The notes beneath the pieces are model-generated. The model had not been told where the DNA came from. It saw nothing but the letters and a program-made list of their open reading frames with translations, and did no database searches. Positions 48,399 through 62,500 of a stretch of DNA of 64,000 nt are shown in pieces. This stretch comes from Mytilisepta virgata (lineage: Eukaryota > Mollusca > Bivalvia > Mytilida > Mytilidae). Position numbers and translations under genes: made by a program. Location: assembly GCA_028015205.1 (NCBI GenBank), contig CM051508.1, positions 16,324,001 to 16,388,000 of the forward strand. Direction: 5' to 3'. The stretch's first letter is position 1. Every line of letters begins with the position of its first letter.

Positions 48399-49734
48399 TT
48401 CCCAATTGTCCCACTTTTTGAAATTACAGGTAAAAAGGTAGTGAAATTTTGTGGGACAATCGGGAAGATTTGTGGGACAATTGGGAAGTTTAATTGTAGG
48501 ACAATCGGGAATTGTTTTGATTGTGATTAATCTGTTTTTATAGTGTGCAGTAGGTAATTACAGGTAACTAATAATTTTCTTGTAAAATATGAAAACACAA
48601 GAACATAAAATGATATTTACATATTTTATTTTGCACATATTAATATGAAATATCATCAAACACAGAATATAATGTAAAGTCATAAAATATCATATATCAA
48701 GTACTACCCATTTCAATGTATGATAATGGGTTTCAATCAAGTTTTTTAGAACACAATGACAAAATAATTGATAATATAAAGCACACACATTGTAGAATGT
48801 ACGACAATAAAGCACACATAATACATAAGTATACTATTAAAGCATAATCATACACAGCACTAAATATCATAAAATTGCAACAAATTTAGTCCAAATGTAA
48901 CAAATAGGAGGCAGTGTCAGCATAAGGAAATACAGTAACAACACCATTCTGAAGTTGATCTTTAAGTTATTGCGTCTGTTCTTAACCTGGAAACGGTAAT
49001 CTCTGTATACAAGGCTCTGCCCACCTCGCTCGTTGTCTATAAACGTGACCTGTAACTGTGCGTTAGCCATCTATACTTCAAGATAGAATTACTGATTATG
49101 CTCAAAAAGCTCAGCATTTCCACATTATAAAGCACTGATGAGAAGTGCTCATTGAGCATCCTATATTTATAACATTTAGCAGCTTGGGCAGTGTGACATG
49201 AACAATGTTCTCAGAGCATCCTCTGTTCATACAAAGAAATAGTTACTAATTTTAATTAGATTATTAAATTAAATTAAATTTATTTATGCTTTTTTTTTAA
49301 ATGTATGCATTATTTTAATATTTATTTAGAATTTAAACAAAAAATGTTATTATAAATGATGGTATTCGTATTTGTTTTATAAATAAAAGTAACATTTTAG
49401 ATATATAATTTAAATAAGAAATGTTATATTATTGAATGAAAAGAATAGTAATTTGATGATTTAATTACTCATAAATGTTATATTTTTATCATTGAAAAAT
49501 GCATGAATTTCATGATTTAAAAAAAAAGCATATTTTATACTTAATAAAATTGATATAATCCTAAAATAATACTTTGAACAGGCAATAATTAATTCTTGTT
49601 ATTTTAACAAAACAAACACCAAGTCTACTGTTTATTTAAGAACATTTCACATCAAAAAATAGTGTGGGACAATCAGAACTTTTCATGTCGGACAATCAGA
49701 ACTCTAAAATTTTAAAAAGTCGAACAATCGGGAA
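48399..49734. mobile_element. Possible transposon remnant bounded by GTGGGACAAT motifs
   Basis: Left cluster: 'cccaattgtcccac' at 48401, then 'gtgggacaatcggga' at 48451, another at 48472 and 'gtaggacaatcggga' at 48496. Right cluster: 'gtgggacaatcag' at 49664, then 49687 and 49720. Between them is the minus frame at 48867-49070. The clusters may be subterminal repeats; true ends are not clear. Confidence 0.4.
48867..49070 (-). CDS. Small ORF with FLYWCH-like start, probable transposon fragment
   Basis: 67 codons. The start MANAQLQVTFIDNERGGQSL and then VYRDYRFQVKNRRNN resembles the first part of a FLYWCH zinc-finger domain (F-x-x-x-x-G-x-x-x-L-V-Y-x-x-Y-x-F). The expected W-x-C follow-up is missing; the frame goes on into a hydrophobic stretch. 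FLYWCH domains are common in MULE-type transposons, which would suit the flanking GGGACAAT clusters. The identification is weak. Confidence 0.35.
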   Translation of the reverse strand: MANAQLQVTFIDNERGGQSLVYRDYRFQVKNRRNNLKINFRMVLLLYFLMLTLPPICYIWTKFVAIL

Positions 49735-50462
49735 TAAACCATTTAACAATTGTTTTGTTGATATAAAGTTCAATAATCACTATAAAATTAAAATTTGTTT
49801 CCGAAATTTATGTTACGTATTAAATTTTAGTAACCATAAATTAAAGATTTGTTTCTAATTTTCCTTATTTTTTGTCAATTTAACTCTTTCTGAACCCACT
49901 GTTTATCAAACATGAGGCTGTCGATGATCATTAGTCGATGAGCTACTCGATGACTTTAAAATAATGTAATTATATAATTTAACTTTCTCCATTTTTTGTG
50001 TATCTTTGCATTGTGCATAAAATGGGCAAAACACGTGTTAGCAGGATGACATTTTGTTAATTTTATCAATATTTATGTCACCTGTGGTACCTGCTTTTAT
50101 CTATTCTAAAATTTGTCTTATTTTTATGCACGTACCAACACGAGCACAATCGAGATAACACTATCAAATCAAGATAGGGAGTTCATTAAGATCGCTCAAG
50201 ACAAATATAGATGGGTAAAGTTAAACATTGTATAATTAGTTCTTAACTGTTACACCCGTCTTCATCTTTCTTGCTAGACTGCACGGCAATATATACGTTG
50301 TTTTCTTCTTTTTATCTTGCTTAAACATACATATATATTTTTTTCTATATCAAAATAACACGTTGCTTTAGGAAATATTAGTAGCAATGAATTGAACATA
50401 ATTATGTCAATGCATTAATACTATTATGAAACTATATATATATACAAGTAAGTTGGTCCATC
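49735..50462. other. 3' flank of gene 2; no feature seen
   Basis: AT-rich, no open frame of note. No polyadenylation site can be chosen with confidence. Confidence 0.5.
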
Positions 50463-50550
50463 CTATGCACTGTAAGCATAGTTATAATGTCGTGCTTCCA
50501 TGTTGATATCGTCATACTCATTAGAATTTCCTTTGGGAGTGCTGCTTTTC
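50463..50550 (-). CDS. Gene 2 last exon: cytoplasmic tail and stop
   Basis: 88 nt, entry phase 2 (acceptor 'tttcag'). Encodes KSSTPKGNSNEYDDINMEAR and HYNYAYSA, then TAG at 50463-50465. EYDDINMEA aligns with VYNDINLNA of gene 1. Three further tyrosines follow. Confidence 0.82.
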
Positions 50551-53500
50551 CTGAAAAAAAAATATTATCATGTACATTATTTAACAAATACTTTAAGCAA
50601 AACTGAATGTGTCATCAAGGTAGAATTGAAATGTTATGGTATTAATAATGTGTACAAAAACACGTTCCTTCATAAGGAGGGTAATGCTAATATTCAGTAA
50701 AATAAAAAATAAATAAAAGCAGTAGTAATAACGAAAGAAAACAACCAAAACTGGAACAAACATTGTAGATCTGTAAAAATTGGTAGTAAGGAACAAAAAT
50801 TGATCTCAATTATTCAGTTCATATTGACGATTTTCTTATCAAATCTATACATAAACCTTTACCGTCTTATGTAAAATATTAGACCAACTATCAAGGATAG
50901 AACACAGATGCCACTAAATACCCATCCTACTACCGCACCTGAAAATATAGGATAGTCAACACTTCAGCATTAATAATAATGCATAAAAATTGAATTTACA
51001 GAAAAATATAACTGAAATACTATTGGTTCTAATCTTTTAAGTTTCTATCAAAGGTAGCCCTTATTTTTAAATAGATTTTCTAGACTTGTTTCTGAGCTGA
51101 TACACGTTTGTTCACTTTGATCAGTAAATTATATTAGGTCAGGTAGGACCGACCCTGGTTCTTTGACAGAACACATAAAAATCCCGGTTACGCTAATGTC
51201 ATCCTCCGATATTGTAGTCGTTTAATAACACAACCAAATATACGTTCTTATATTTGATGTGCAGTAATGTAACTATGTGGTAACTAAAACTTTGATTTAG
51301 AAGTCATGTATAATTAAATATCGGCAAAAGAATACCGAAGCGACAAAACAGTGAGAAAGTCCACAAATTCGAAGTCTAAGGAAAAGGAAGTCAGGAAAAT
51401 GCAACACAACAAACAAACTCGACAGAGATCCATTATAACTAAACGAATAAAAAAAACACACAACGAACTAGACAAAACAAGAACAAGACAGCACATAAAC
51501 TAAAGCAGTAGCATTCAAAACGGGAGTCACATCATTTGTCATTCGGTATATTATATTTATATTTAAAGACACACTATTTTATAGAAAATGCACAGTTTAT
51601 TCAGTTTATTTCCAATTTTAGTTATTTTTATCATATCACGTGTACTACGTTTTTCATTGCTCATCTTAGATAAAACGGGGTTAAGACCAACAATGATGCG
51701 GGGATTAAAACTATTACACAAGCATTCGAGTCAGGGAAATTCTGTTCGTTTCTTAAAATGTTATTTCATGTTGTTTATATAATGTCCATGGCATGCTTGA
51801 AACACCCTGAAACAATAATAATATTTCCCAGTATCATTTGAATATTCCGCTAAAATATAAACATTGATTGCTTCACACCATGGTGAGGAGCTATAACTTT
51901 CAGTAGACATATACGCCATCTTGAAATGATTACTGATCGCTGATTGGTTACTTTATGATGCGGCTGAGATACAGCAACAGCCATTGGTTTAAATGAGATA
52001 AAGAATTACAGACTTTACTCGTTCAGGATAAGTCATCAAAATCCGGAATATTAATTATGTGTATATCAGTTCCGATCAACTGTCAATACATGTTTTTGTA
52101 AAATTCATATATTCTGAAATTCATTATTGAAATCAATTATTAATACATGTATATTTGCTTTGTTAATCTGCAATACATACGGTTCGTTTTGCTTAATCGT
52201 ATACACTATAATCCTATGTTTACAACAAAAATGCATGATCTCTACTTTATAACTTCTGCCAATCTAGGCACATCCCCAGAGTCGTGTCTATTTGTTGTAT
52301 TTCATATCAATCAATATCTAAGAATACAACAATTCCAACACTAAATCAACCGCCTCGGTGGTTTCGTGGTAGCGTGCTCGCCCCGAGTGCGGAAGGTCGC
52401 GGGTTCGATCCCCGGCCGGGTCAAACCGAAGAAATTAAAATTGGTATTTGCTGCTTCTCCGCCAAGCACCCGGCATCTAAGAGTAAGAGCAAAGACTGGT
52501 CGGCTCGGAGTCAGTATAATGTGTCCGAGTGAGGTGATATGTCTTCCTGCGGACAGTTACCTCGTGAGCTAGCACATTAAAAATCCGACTTAGCGTGTCG
52601 GTCTAGTACAAAGCAGGGATCATATTCATTACCATATCAACATGTTCTCGTCCTGATATGCATCTGGTTGCCACTGGACGTTAAAGAATAATTCATTCAT
52701 CCATCCAATACTAAATCAACAGCCACATGTTCACATATTACCATAAATTAAGATGCAGCGAAGCAGTCCACAGCGTTTTAGAAAGCTAAGACTTGTGCTA
52801 CTCCTTGGTTTAAAAATACATGTTATACAGAATATACGGAATCGTTTTGTTCGAAAGTTTTTTTATATACTTGAACTGATGTAGTCATAGAATTTGCAAA
52901 TATATTTAAGGGGGTATTGGACACTTAGTAACTTACCTATAAGCAAGCTGTTTTTAGAATCGGATGTCTTCGTGTTATGGTTTTGATAAATCGACTGATT
53001 GTTATTTATATCTGTATGAGAAAGGGAAGTTATCAATATAATACGAAGGTTGTCAAATTTGATATTTAATTGGAAATTAATTTTTTGTCAATTTTTGTGT
53101 ACCCGTGGAGACCTGTATTTATATAAAACAAAGGGGCATGATATCACTTGACCATAGAAATATTGTGTACGCATGGGTAAAATAGAAGTTGAATTAATAT
53201 CAGATGAATTTGTACATTTTGTAGATTTTTTAAATATAAAAGAAGTAGTTACCAATATTTAGAAAACAAAATGTCATAAAGAGAGAGTGTACGCAATTCT
53301 AGTCAACAATGTCATCAAGCTAACCAAACATTATTCACAAGATATCTGGGTTTGTGAGATAGTAAGCTAATCCGAATTCACACAAGCGGTTGTTATCAAT
53401 TTACAACATAACCATAACGGGACACTGCTAAACACTTTCAACTTTTCAATGGTGTAATATTCTAAAATAAAGGAAGAGCACGCGCTTTTTGTTGTTGTTA

Positions 53501-56500
53501 GAAAGCACAATTATTCGTTATTACACACTGATAAGTACAGATTGACGACAGTATTGGCAAAGTGCATGGTATGATTTGCACTATATTATATTATATATTG
53601 ACTAGAATCTACTTTATTTTCTTTAAATCCTTGATTTAGCAGACGTTCATGACATTGCTGTTGCATTACCAGAAGGCACGAAAAAATAATCTGAAATCGT
53701 AAGTGTTCGTGTCAAGAAGTATTTAACTTATATATTTAGAAAGAAAATAACATTGTACAGTTTATTGTGCAATACTAACCTATATCACATCTTTTACCGT
53801 ACCACCCTTCAGCACAAAGAATTGGACAAATACCATCGACATTGTTGCACTTTGTACCATCCCGACAAGCGCCACACTTTAGATTGCAGTTTTCTCCATA
53901 GAAGAGATCGTCACATGCTTGGTATAATATAAATAAACGTCAGATAGCATTTTGTTCTAATAGATTTGGCCACTGCGATTTAGAGAACAATTGAAATAAA
54001 CAAAAATACGTAGAAATGACTTCAGATGAATCATAGACTAAAATGATGAATATAAAACAAGAATATGTGTCATACATCCGACAAACCACACAAATGTGTT
54101 TTGAAACATGTAATCCAGTTTATTTGTAACAAAAATGAAACAAGAGTAGGATGTTCTACTATTTTTTGTAGTTACCTATTCGTGTGTCGATCGAAATGAT
54201 ACAAAAAGGATTTATAATTTCTATACCAATCGTAAATTTTTAATTCTTGCACACACCCTTGAAAGGGACATGTGATTAATACAAGCAAAATACAAACGCA
54301 ATATATAGTGAAAGTCTTCATAACATACCAAGTGTTAACCACAATGTTTATGTTTCCATCAAAATAACCAAATTCATTCTTCAGATGCGCCTACGCTAAT
54401 AATTGGTAATTTTTCGTAACGACCATCAGTATATAGTTGAAGATAACAATGACAAAGTAAAGAATGCGGCCTTGAAGTAACGTTTGAGCTGCCTTTGTTA
54501 GATCAGCAAAGAAAAAACACCGCTTGCTATTCATCACTGGATAACTACTTATCTTTGCTATTCGTGTTTGAGTGCATGGCAAAATATCGTGCTTGGTAGT
54601 ATTATCTTGATTAATTGATAACATCAAGAAAGACAGAATATAACAAGAACGGAATTCTCGACTACCAAATTAAAATAAATGAATAATATTATACAATTAT
54701 ATCTATATAAACCACTTTAATAATCACTGCCACTGCGCTTCGAGTTATTTCTGATTTTCAGCTTGATTGCAAAAACACGTTACCTTGAAATACAAATGTG
54801 ACTGTTTATGACGTACATGCGTTCCTTTAACATATTCCTTCAAAACATCAGTCATTTCCCAATGTTATTGCTACGATCTAAGACCAAGTTCTTCTTTACT
54901 TCCATAGTACGGTAAATGGGAGAATGCGGAAAAAAAAGAAACGACTTGAAGGTGTGCGTTAGGATTTATCAGTCACACATACATACAAGACACATGTTCG
55001 TATTTTCAATGATAATGATGTTATTCCTAACACCTTAACAACATTGAAATAATCTAAAAATCACTTTCTGCAATGTAAACGCAAAGTCGGGTATACCTTT
55101 ATCGCAGCGATCATCCTGCCAACCAGGTTTACAACCAGCAGTACAACTTCCGGTCACATGGTCACATAAATTACTAGAACTTACATTACAGTTCCCACTG
55201 CAAGTACTGCTACAGTTTAACCCATAACTCCCTGGAGAACATACTATAGAAAGAAATTAAGACTAAATTTCATTTGTAAAAGGTTACTTATTTTGAAGTG
55301 CAAAATTATTAACTATTATTTATATTCACGAGCGTATTTCATTTAAATTGATTTTTGGTTTAAGTTGTAATAACTGATAAGAGCGACCACTGAAATTGAC
55401 AAACCAGGTAATTCGTAAACAGTTAAAGAACTTCAAAGGTCAAATATCGATTAATTAATTCTTAACATTTAAAGATGATTCTACTCGGCTTATTTAGCTC
55501 GAGAACCTTCGAGTTTTAATATAAAGTATGTTACATATGTATTGATTGACCTTTCTATCAGAATCACTTTTGAGAGAGATTTCAAATATGGTTTAAAAAA
55601 ACAAAAAACAAAAAAACCAAAAAAAAAAAAAAAAAAAAAGAAAAAAGAAAAAAAAACATTGGAAATAGATAAACATATCACATATGTCAAATAAATAAAT
55701 TCAATATCCACAAAACATTGACGAGAAAACTGTTAATGTAGCAACAAAAACAAGATGGTAACAAATAAATATTAAAACAGAAAGACATGTACAAAATGGA
55801 AAAACCGAAGAAATTAAATCTGGATGCAAAAAGTAAAAAAATACCGAATTTATAAACGAAAAATTCACCTACATAAAAATATCTTGCAAAGACCACAAAT
55901 GAAAATATTCGCAAGGAAATTTATATACACATCTGCAATCTCATACCTTTATCACACAGTTCGCCTTGCCAACCTATGTCACAGCCATTCTGACATATCC
56001 CGTTTTCATGATTACATTTTTTACCGTTCAGACATCTGCCGCACATAAAGACACATTCATCTCCGAAATAAAAATCTTCACAACCTGTTTATAGAGATGA
56101 AACAAAATTTGGTATTTAATTACTTAAATTCGAATGTATATAAGGAAAGCATCAACGAGGCAACATTCAACTAGTTTGCAATTGCGAATGTGTACAAAGC
56201 AAAACCAGAAATCTATGATTACAAAATTCGCCTCGTTCCCCCACTAATTTTCTGGTGTGTCTGTGTAGCTCCAAGAGATGCACCCTTACAGCAAGTAATA
56301 AGATTGTAGGTCGCTTGGTATTGGAGAACTGAACTCGGATGTAAAACTTAACACAAGCCAATGAACCATAATAAGTAGGTCAGAGTGACCTAATTATGGT
56401 AGGAGGCTGTGTTACTCCGCAATATGCACCCGTAATCAAAGTAGTATGATTGTAGGTCCCTTAATGGCGCCGTGGTGTAGTGGCTAGCGCATCGGACTAC

Positions 56501-59500
56501 GAAGCTAGAGGTCCCTGGTTCGATTCCCGTTGGGATGAAAATTTCAGGGATCAAATTTGCGACGCCCAATTCGACACCATTTGCAAGGATGGTCTTGATA
56601 AAACGATGCTAGGGACAAACAATGGCTGTCCCGTGTTATGGGAGATCAACACCCTTAGCACGCTAAAGACTCCTTTGTAGATGTCGAAAAAGAGTAGGCT
56701 AAAACGCCGCTACTGGGGCCGCTCTTGCACCCACCAGGTGGAGAGGGATTAGTATAAGTTGGCATAACTTGTTCCCCAATCCACTATAAATAAAAAAGTT
56801 TAAACTAAACTAGGTGGCTTAGTATCAGAGAACTGAACTCGGAAGCAAAACTTAACATAAGTCAATGAAGCACGATAAGTAGGCCAAAGTGACCTAATTT
56901 TAGTGGGAGGCTGTGTTGCTTCCCAGGTTGCATCCTGACTCCAAGTAATATGAGTGTAGGTCCATTGGTATCAGAAAACGGAAGTTAATGAAGCACAATA
57001 AGAATAACGTAGGTCAGAGTGACATAATTTTTGTGGAAGGCTGTGTTACTCCTGATATTGATCCTCACACCAAGTTATATAATTGTAGGTCAATTTGTAT
57101 GTGGAAACTGATTTTTGATATAAAGCCAGCCAACCGTCTAATATGAGTCATTTGATCTTCAACTTATGTCACATGGTCAGTCTCTTCAACTTGCATCTGC
57201 ACACACAAATATATGACGTTATGTCAACAAGTACGTGAGACTGTGGACGCGAAAGACATGTGCCCCCCCCCCCCCCCCCCCCCTTAATTTCGTTGAGGCG
57301 AACTAAAAATTCGAAACTTTAAGATGCATCCGATATTATGCAACCAATCAGTTGGTGCTTTTTACAGAACATAAAACAAGTAAATATATGTTCATTTAAC
57401 ATTTCAATGTCATATTCAATTTCATAAGCTATTCAGATTTCCTGTCATAAAAGGAAAACCATTTATGATTTAATATCATATTTTCATTTTGATTGGATAC
57501 CCGAATAATTTTGTCAATGTCATTGCTAATCACCTATAAAATAATTATGGTAAACTCTGCCTAAGTCGTGGTTTCGTATTACAATTTTTAAAAAGAATTT
57601 CACATAATTGGACCATAATCAATGAGGAATTAAAATCAATCAAAATAAAGTATCAATCCATTTATAAGATTTTATGATTTTAGTATATTTAAAACATGTC
57701 TGCTACATATTGTCTTGTATATGTAATTTATATGTAATGTATATGTGGATATTGAATCTAATAAATCTATCTGCAATTCAAATTTCGCATTTTATTCCAG
57801 TTATCTAATGATTTTTTTAATTAAAAATCTAGAAAAATTATACTTTTGACAAATGACAAAGGGTAGTGGAGGCTCATTGGAGCTAACATTCAATTATATT
57901 TGTAGAATACCTTTATTGCACTGAAAATCTTGCCAACCAGGTTCACAACCTCTGGTACAATTTCCAGTCACGTGATCACATAAAGCGTCCTGGCAGTTCA
58001 TGCTGCATGTCTGATTACATTCTATTCCGTAAGTTCCCGACGGACACTCTGTACTCGGCAAAAGTATCATACATTAAAGGATATGCTTTCTTAGAAGGTA
58101 ACATGCTTATTATTATTATCTTAAACAGTCATTTTTGTATTATTTTATATTTTAAATGTCTTTGTTCACACAGGTTAATTAAAAGAAAATGATAAATTTG
58201 TGATTTTAGTTTTCTTGATATACGAGATTATTATCACTATTGGTAGTAGTATTTACAATCTTTATTTAGTGCATTATCTAATTAAAATAACCCTAAGCGC
58301 GTAACATAAAACAATCAATGCAGTCAAAAGAGATATATAATATTGGCGGATTTGGTAGTGCAGTTGGTTTTAAGAGATTGTGTATCCTACCAGCGAACCA
58401 TGTTTATCGCTTTTGAATAAAAAGTTAAATAAAGTCGCCCTTTTAATGATGTTTACACGTTTAACCAAACCAAGGCGTTTAGTTAATGCATCAGCGAACA
58501 ATCTTTCATCCATGTTTTGAAGTTTTGTTTATGGGTATTAGCAAAATATGTGTCTGACTGACAGTTCTCGGGATGATCAATTTGTAGACGGATGAAGGTA
58601 TGACAATAAATTATGAAGACACGAGTGTGAGATTTAGTGCCCAAATAAAACTACGGAAATCGAATACAAGTGCATGTATTTATACCAGCTTCCGAGTTCT
58701 ATTCCCTTCAATAAAAAAAAAGAAAAAAAACAGCTTCCAATCCAATTTAATTAATTAATCATAAGTCCTATATTCATACTTGCACATTTTTGTCCTCTCC
58801 AACCAATCGGACAACCATGTGGACAGTCTCCATTTATAGGGTCACAGGTTTGAATGCTAAGACAGTTGCCACACTGGTAGGCGCACTTTGATCCATAAGT
58901 AAAATTATCACATGCTTCATATGAAATGTATATGAAATCACCGTATCATATAGCAAATTATAGATGGAACTGACTTAATAAATTTCGGCTTCATTGTAGT
59001 GAAATATAATCTAGTAGTCATGAGCACTAACTCGTATCATCATTGGAAACATTAAGAACAATGTTACTTTTACCTTTCGAGAAATTGAATTTCTATCTTG
59101 GGTTCAATGACCATTTCATATATTTTGTAAAGAAAAAAGAAAGGGACAGTTAAAGCCCTACTTCTTACAAAATTTAAGATACTATCAACTGAACATTTCA
59201 ACATATTTGTAGAAAGAACCGTCTTATTCACCAATAACAAAGCTAAAATTCCAGTTCTTCGTGTTCTATAATATGGTAATTAAATTTGTTTATTTTTGTT
59301 CTATTGTATGAAACATTTGTTAATAATCTACAATTGAAACCCAAGGAAAACATTACAGCAACATTGAATACGTATTTATACATTATGCAACGAAAAAAAT
59401 GTTACTAACGGTAGTGCAAATAAAAGCTCTGTCTTTTTTGTCAGCGAAGGCTATGTTTGTTGAGAGATGCTACTGAATTTGATTTCCACGAATTTCATCC

Positions 59501-62500
59501 AATTTTTACTTTTGATCTTTTTCTGTTTCTATATTGCAATTTATTATGTATCAAAATAAATAGACTTCAGGGCATATCAATAAAACATACCATAAACCTC
59601 TACTTCACATAGTTCATTAAAAAGGTATTCTGAATAGTATGTCGGATATTGCACGCCATCCCCATTCCGTTCATTATAGTATATAACATATTTGCCATAT
59701 TGTTCACACGGTATACTCATATATGATGTCGGAGGATGAGTAACATTCTGTATTTCGTGGAAACATAGATAACCATCTTCTCTTTTAGTTGTGTTTGATA
59801 CATATAAAAAAGAATCCAGCCATACGCCACCTATATTCAGATTCTGAAATGTAAATAGAAGTATTACGTGTATCTTTCGGGCAAGTATGACACTTACATG
59901 CAAAATACTAAAAGCTGGTAAACTTTAAATGTCTAATATGAAGCAAAGGCTGCTGTACAATATATATTTTGTCCGTGTCTATATTTCATTGATAATATAT
60001 GTTGATATCAACCAAATCACTGGAATTAAAAAAAAAATGAAATCGATTTACGACAAAATCCAGCACGTGCACTCTAAAATACAGTGAACCCAAATTTGCA
60101 TGTATTACGTACTCCTGGTCGGACGATATATAAGTCTTCCAAAATTAGTAGTTTGTCTAATAATGAAAAATGATATTTTATACGTATTTTTTCATGTTTC
60201 TATGTTTTATTAACAGTTAAAGCTATTTTCGTTCGACATTTTGTATGATGTGGGGGTTTGTCTTTATCTGAAAGCTTTCAGAACGCTTTATCCAAATTTC
60301 GTGGTTTGTATGTGCAGACTTTGCATCAAAAATACATTAGCCACATCTTTTCATACACATGTTGATAAATAGTTCTTCGCCTTGAAACCGCTGTACGCTC
60401 TTCAACAATGAATCTAAACTCAAACCTAACATCAATACGTCTGTCCTCAGTCAAGACAAAAATCAGTCCGATCATAGGTCTCCGAAAAGGGACTAAAGGG
60501 TCCATTACAGGCAACAACAAACGTGTTATTTTATTATCAATGATATAAATAAAGAGATACTCGTGAAAGTATGTTTATTGTTATATATAAATATAGCGAA
60601 AATTTTGTAGTCATAGATTTCAGTTGTTTGTTCCTTTGAACATTATGATTGAAATTAAGGTCAAGGCGAAGTAATTGAACGCCATCTAGTGTTCATTTGT
60701 TTACCGTTTCAAGGGTAACAGCCCCTTGTCATTGTATTACGTCCCCGACTGATTGTCTGAGGTCGTAGCCATTATGACGTTGACTCCGGAGGAGCTGTGG
60801 AGTCGTCGTAAGGTAGAAATAATGGTGTGTTCAGACGTACAGTTATTACGCAAAGCAAAACTTTTTCGGAACGTTTCAAAACGCATTGTGCGTTCGCATG
60901 TCCCTTCATTATCAAAACGCATTCGAAGCATTATTTTATCGTGTAAACGCGGCATATTTAGACTAATTCGTTTCAGAATCATAGATACATCTGTACGTGT
61001 TGTTATTTGTACAGTACATATTATGCAAGTAATTTGCCTAGCTGAAATTTTAGGTATTTATGTACAGTGTATTACCTCCATAGTATTAACACGACGTAAC
61101 TCAACTTTTTGACACTTAGATCACGGGTACATTGTTATAAATTTACTAAACATCTCAATTTCTGTGGACTACATATAAGTAAATAACGCGAATGAATATG
61201 TGACGTGAAGTTGCGCATATAACATCATTTTTACTTTGATGGAGAAATAAAAAATATCAATCAAGTGAAGACGGTCCTCGTTATCCTTTTAAAATATTGT
61301 TACTTATATTTTTGATTAAACGTCTTTGCAATTTCATCGTTCTCTGGAATTCGCCTTGTATTGGAATTATTTCGTACCGCTTCGGCATTTGAATACTGCG
61401 AATTGAACTGCATCGATTGAAAATGTGACCGATATAAGCTTAATTTTATGATCTCATAACATGATCCATTGAGAATGTACATTAATTGTTTTTTATTTTG
61501 GTTAATAAGGCCACACAAAATTGAATTTAAGTTCTTTGGATTTTTTAAGGGTAAATATAGGTGCTAGCGTGCACATTTTTTTTCTAACGGAACGTTTTTT
61601 TTTCAGGCGCCATTGAATATCAAACTTAAGTGTGACACAACTTTTTATTATTAATTTGGATAAGGGGCGAATCTTGAGCTCTTAATTTTAAAATGAAGCG
61701 TCAAAAAACTTGCAGCTTCAAATCCAACGACCTAAAAATCAATTTGGTTTGGCCTAATTTGTAAGAGATTTAACGGCGAATATTTCAGCCAAAATAAAGC
61801 ATTATCAGCTCCCACTGTGTGAAAAATGTTTCCGTTGTCAATTATCCTTACGGATCTTTACACTCCTGCTTATCTCTCCCATGCAATATTTTTTTTGGTT
61901 AGAAGTTTTAATTTTGTGATAACGGCAATACCCTCCAAATTTAACGCATTTTGAAATAAAAAATGTTGTTTTCAAATCACGGAGTTGGTCCACTTGACGC
62001 ACTTTGATTTTTTAAAATATGTTCACGGGACAATAAGGATACAGTTCACGGCATCACATAAATTTCGGAGCAAGATTTCCATTACATTTTACTATATTAC
62101 CAAGGAATTTATATTTTTGCAATACAAATCATTCATCGACAACATGAAAATCAAACATTGTCATTCAACAAATAATAAATAAAATCCACAACTCCTTACA
62201 GAACGCAAAAAGTAAGTAAATAAATAAATAAATAAATAAAATTGGTCAATAAATAATAAATAAAAATTAATAAAAAATTAATAAAAACATTAAAATTGAA
62301 AAATATACATTAGATGAAAGAAAAAGATTTGTTGTTTGTCCTGTAATTATAATCCGCAATACATAAACGTTATCGAACTCTGGACGTCATGACGTTGCCT
62401 AAAAAAATCACCAAAATTAGTACCTTGATATTATCTTCAGCGGCAGATACAATGAAATCAAGCATGGGGACCCCCAAATATTTTTATATCACCAGAAAGC

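Noticed and set aside
52351..52424. Functional tRNA gene
   Set aside because: A- and B-box-like sequence is present, but it is fused to a SINE body with a tail and target-site duplication, and a full cloverleaf is not convincing. The same applies to 56466-56537 and 45838 downward.
60753..61112. 119-codon ORF as a transposase
   Set aside because: Rich in Arg and Ile with no catalytic motif or known domain; left as unassigned sequence within the inverted-repeat element.
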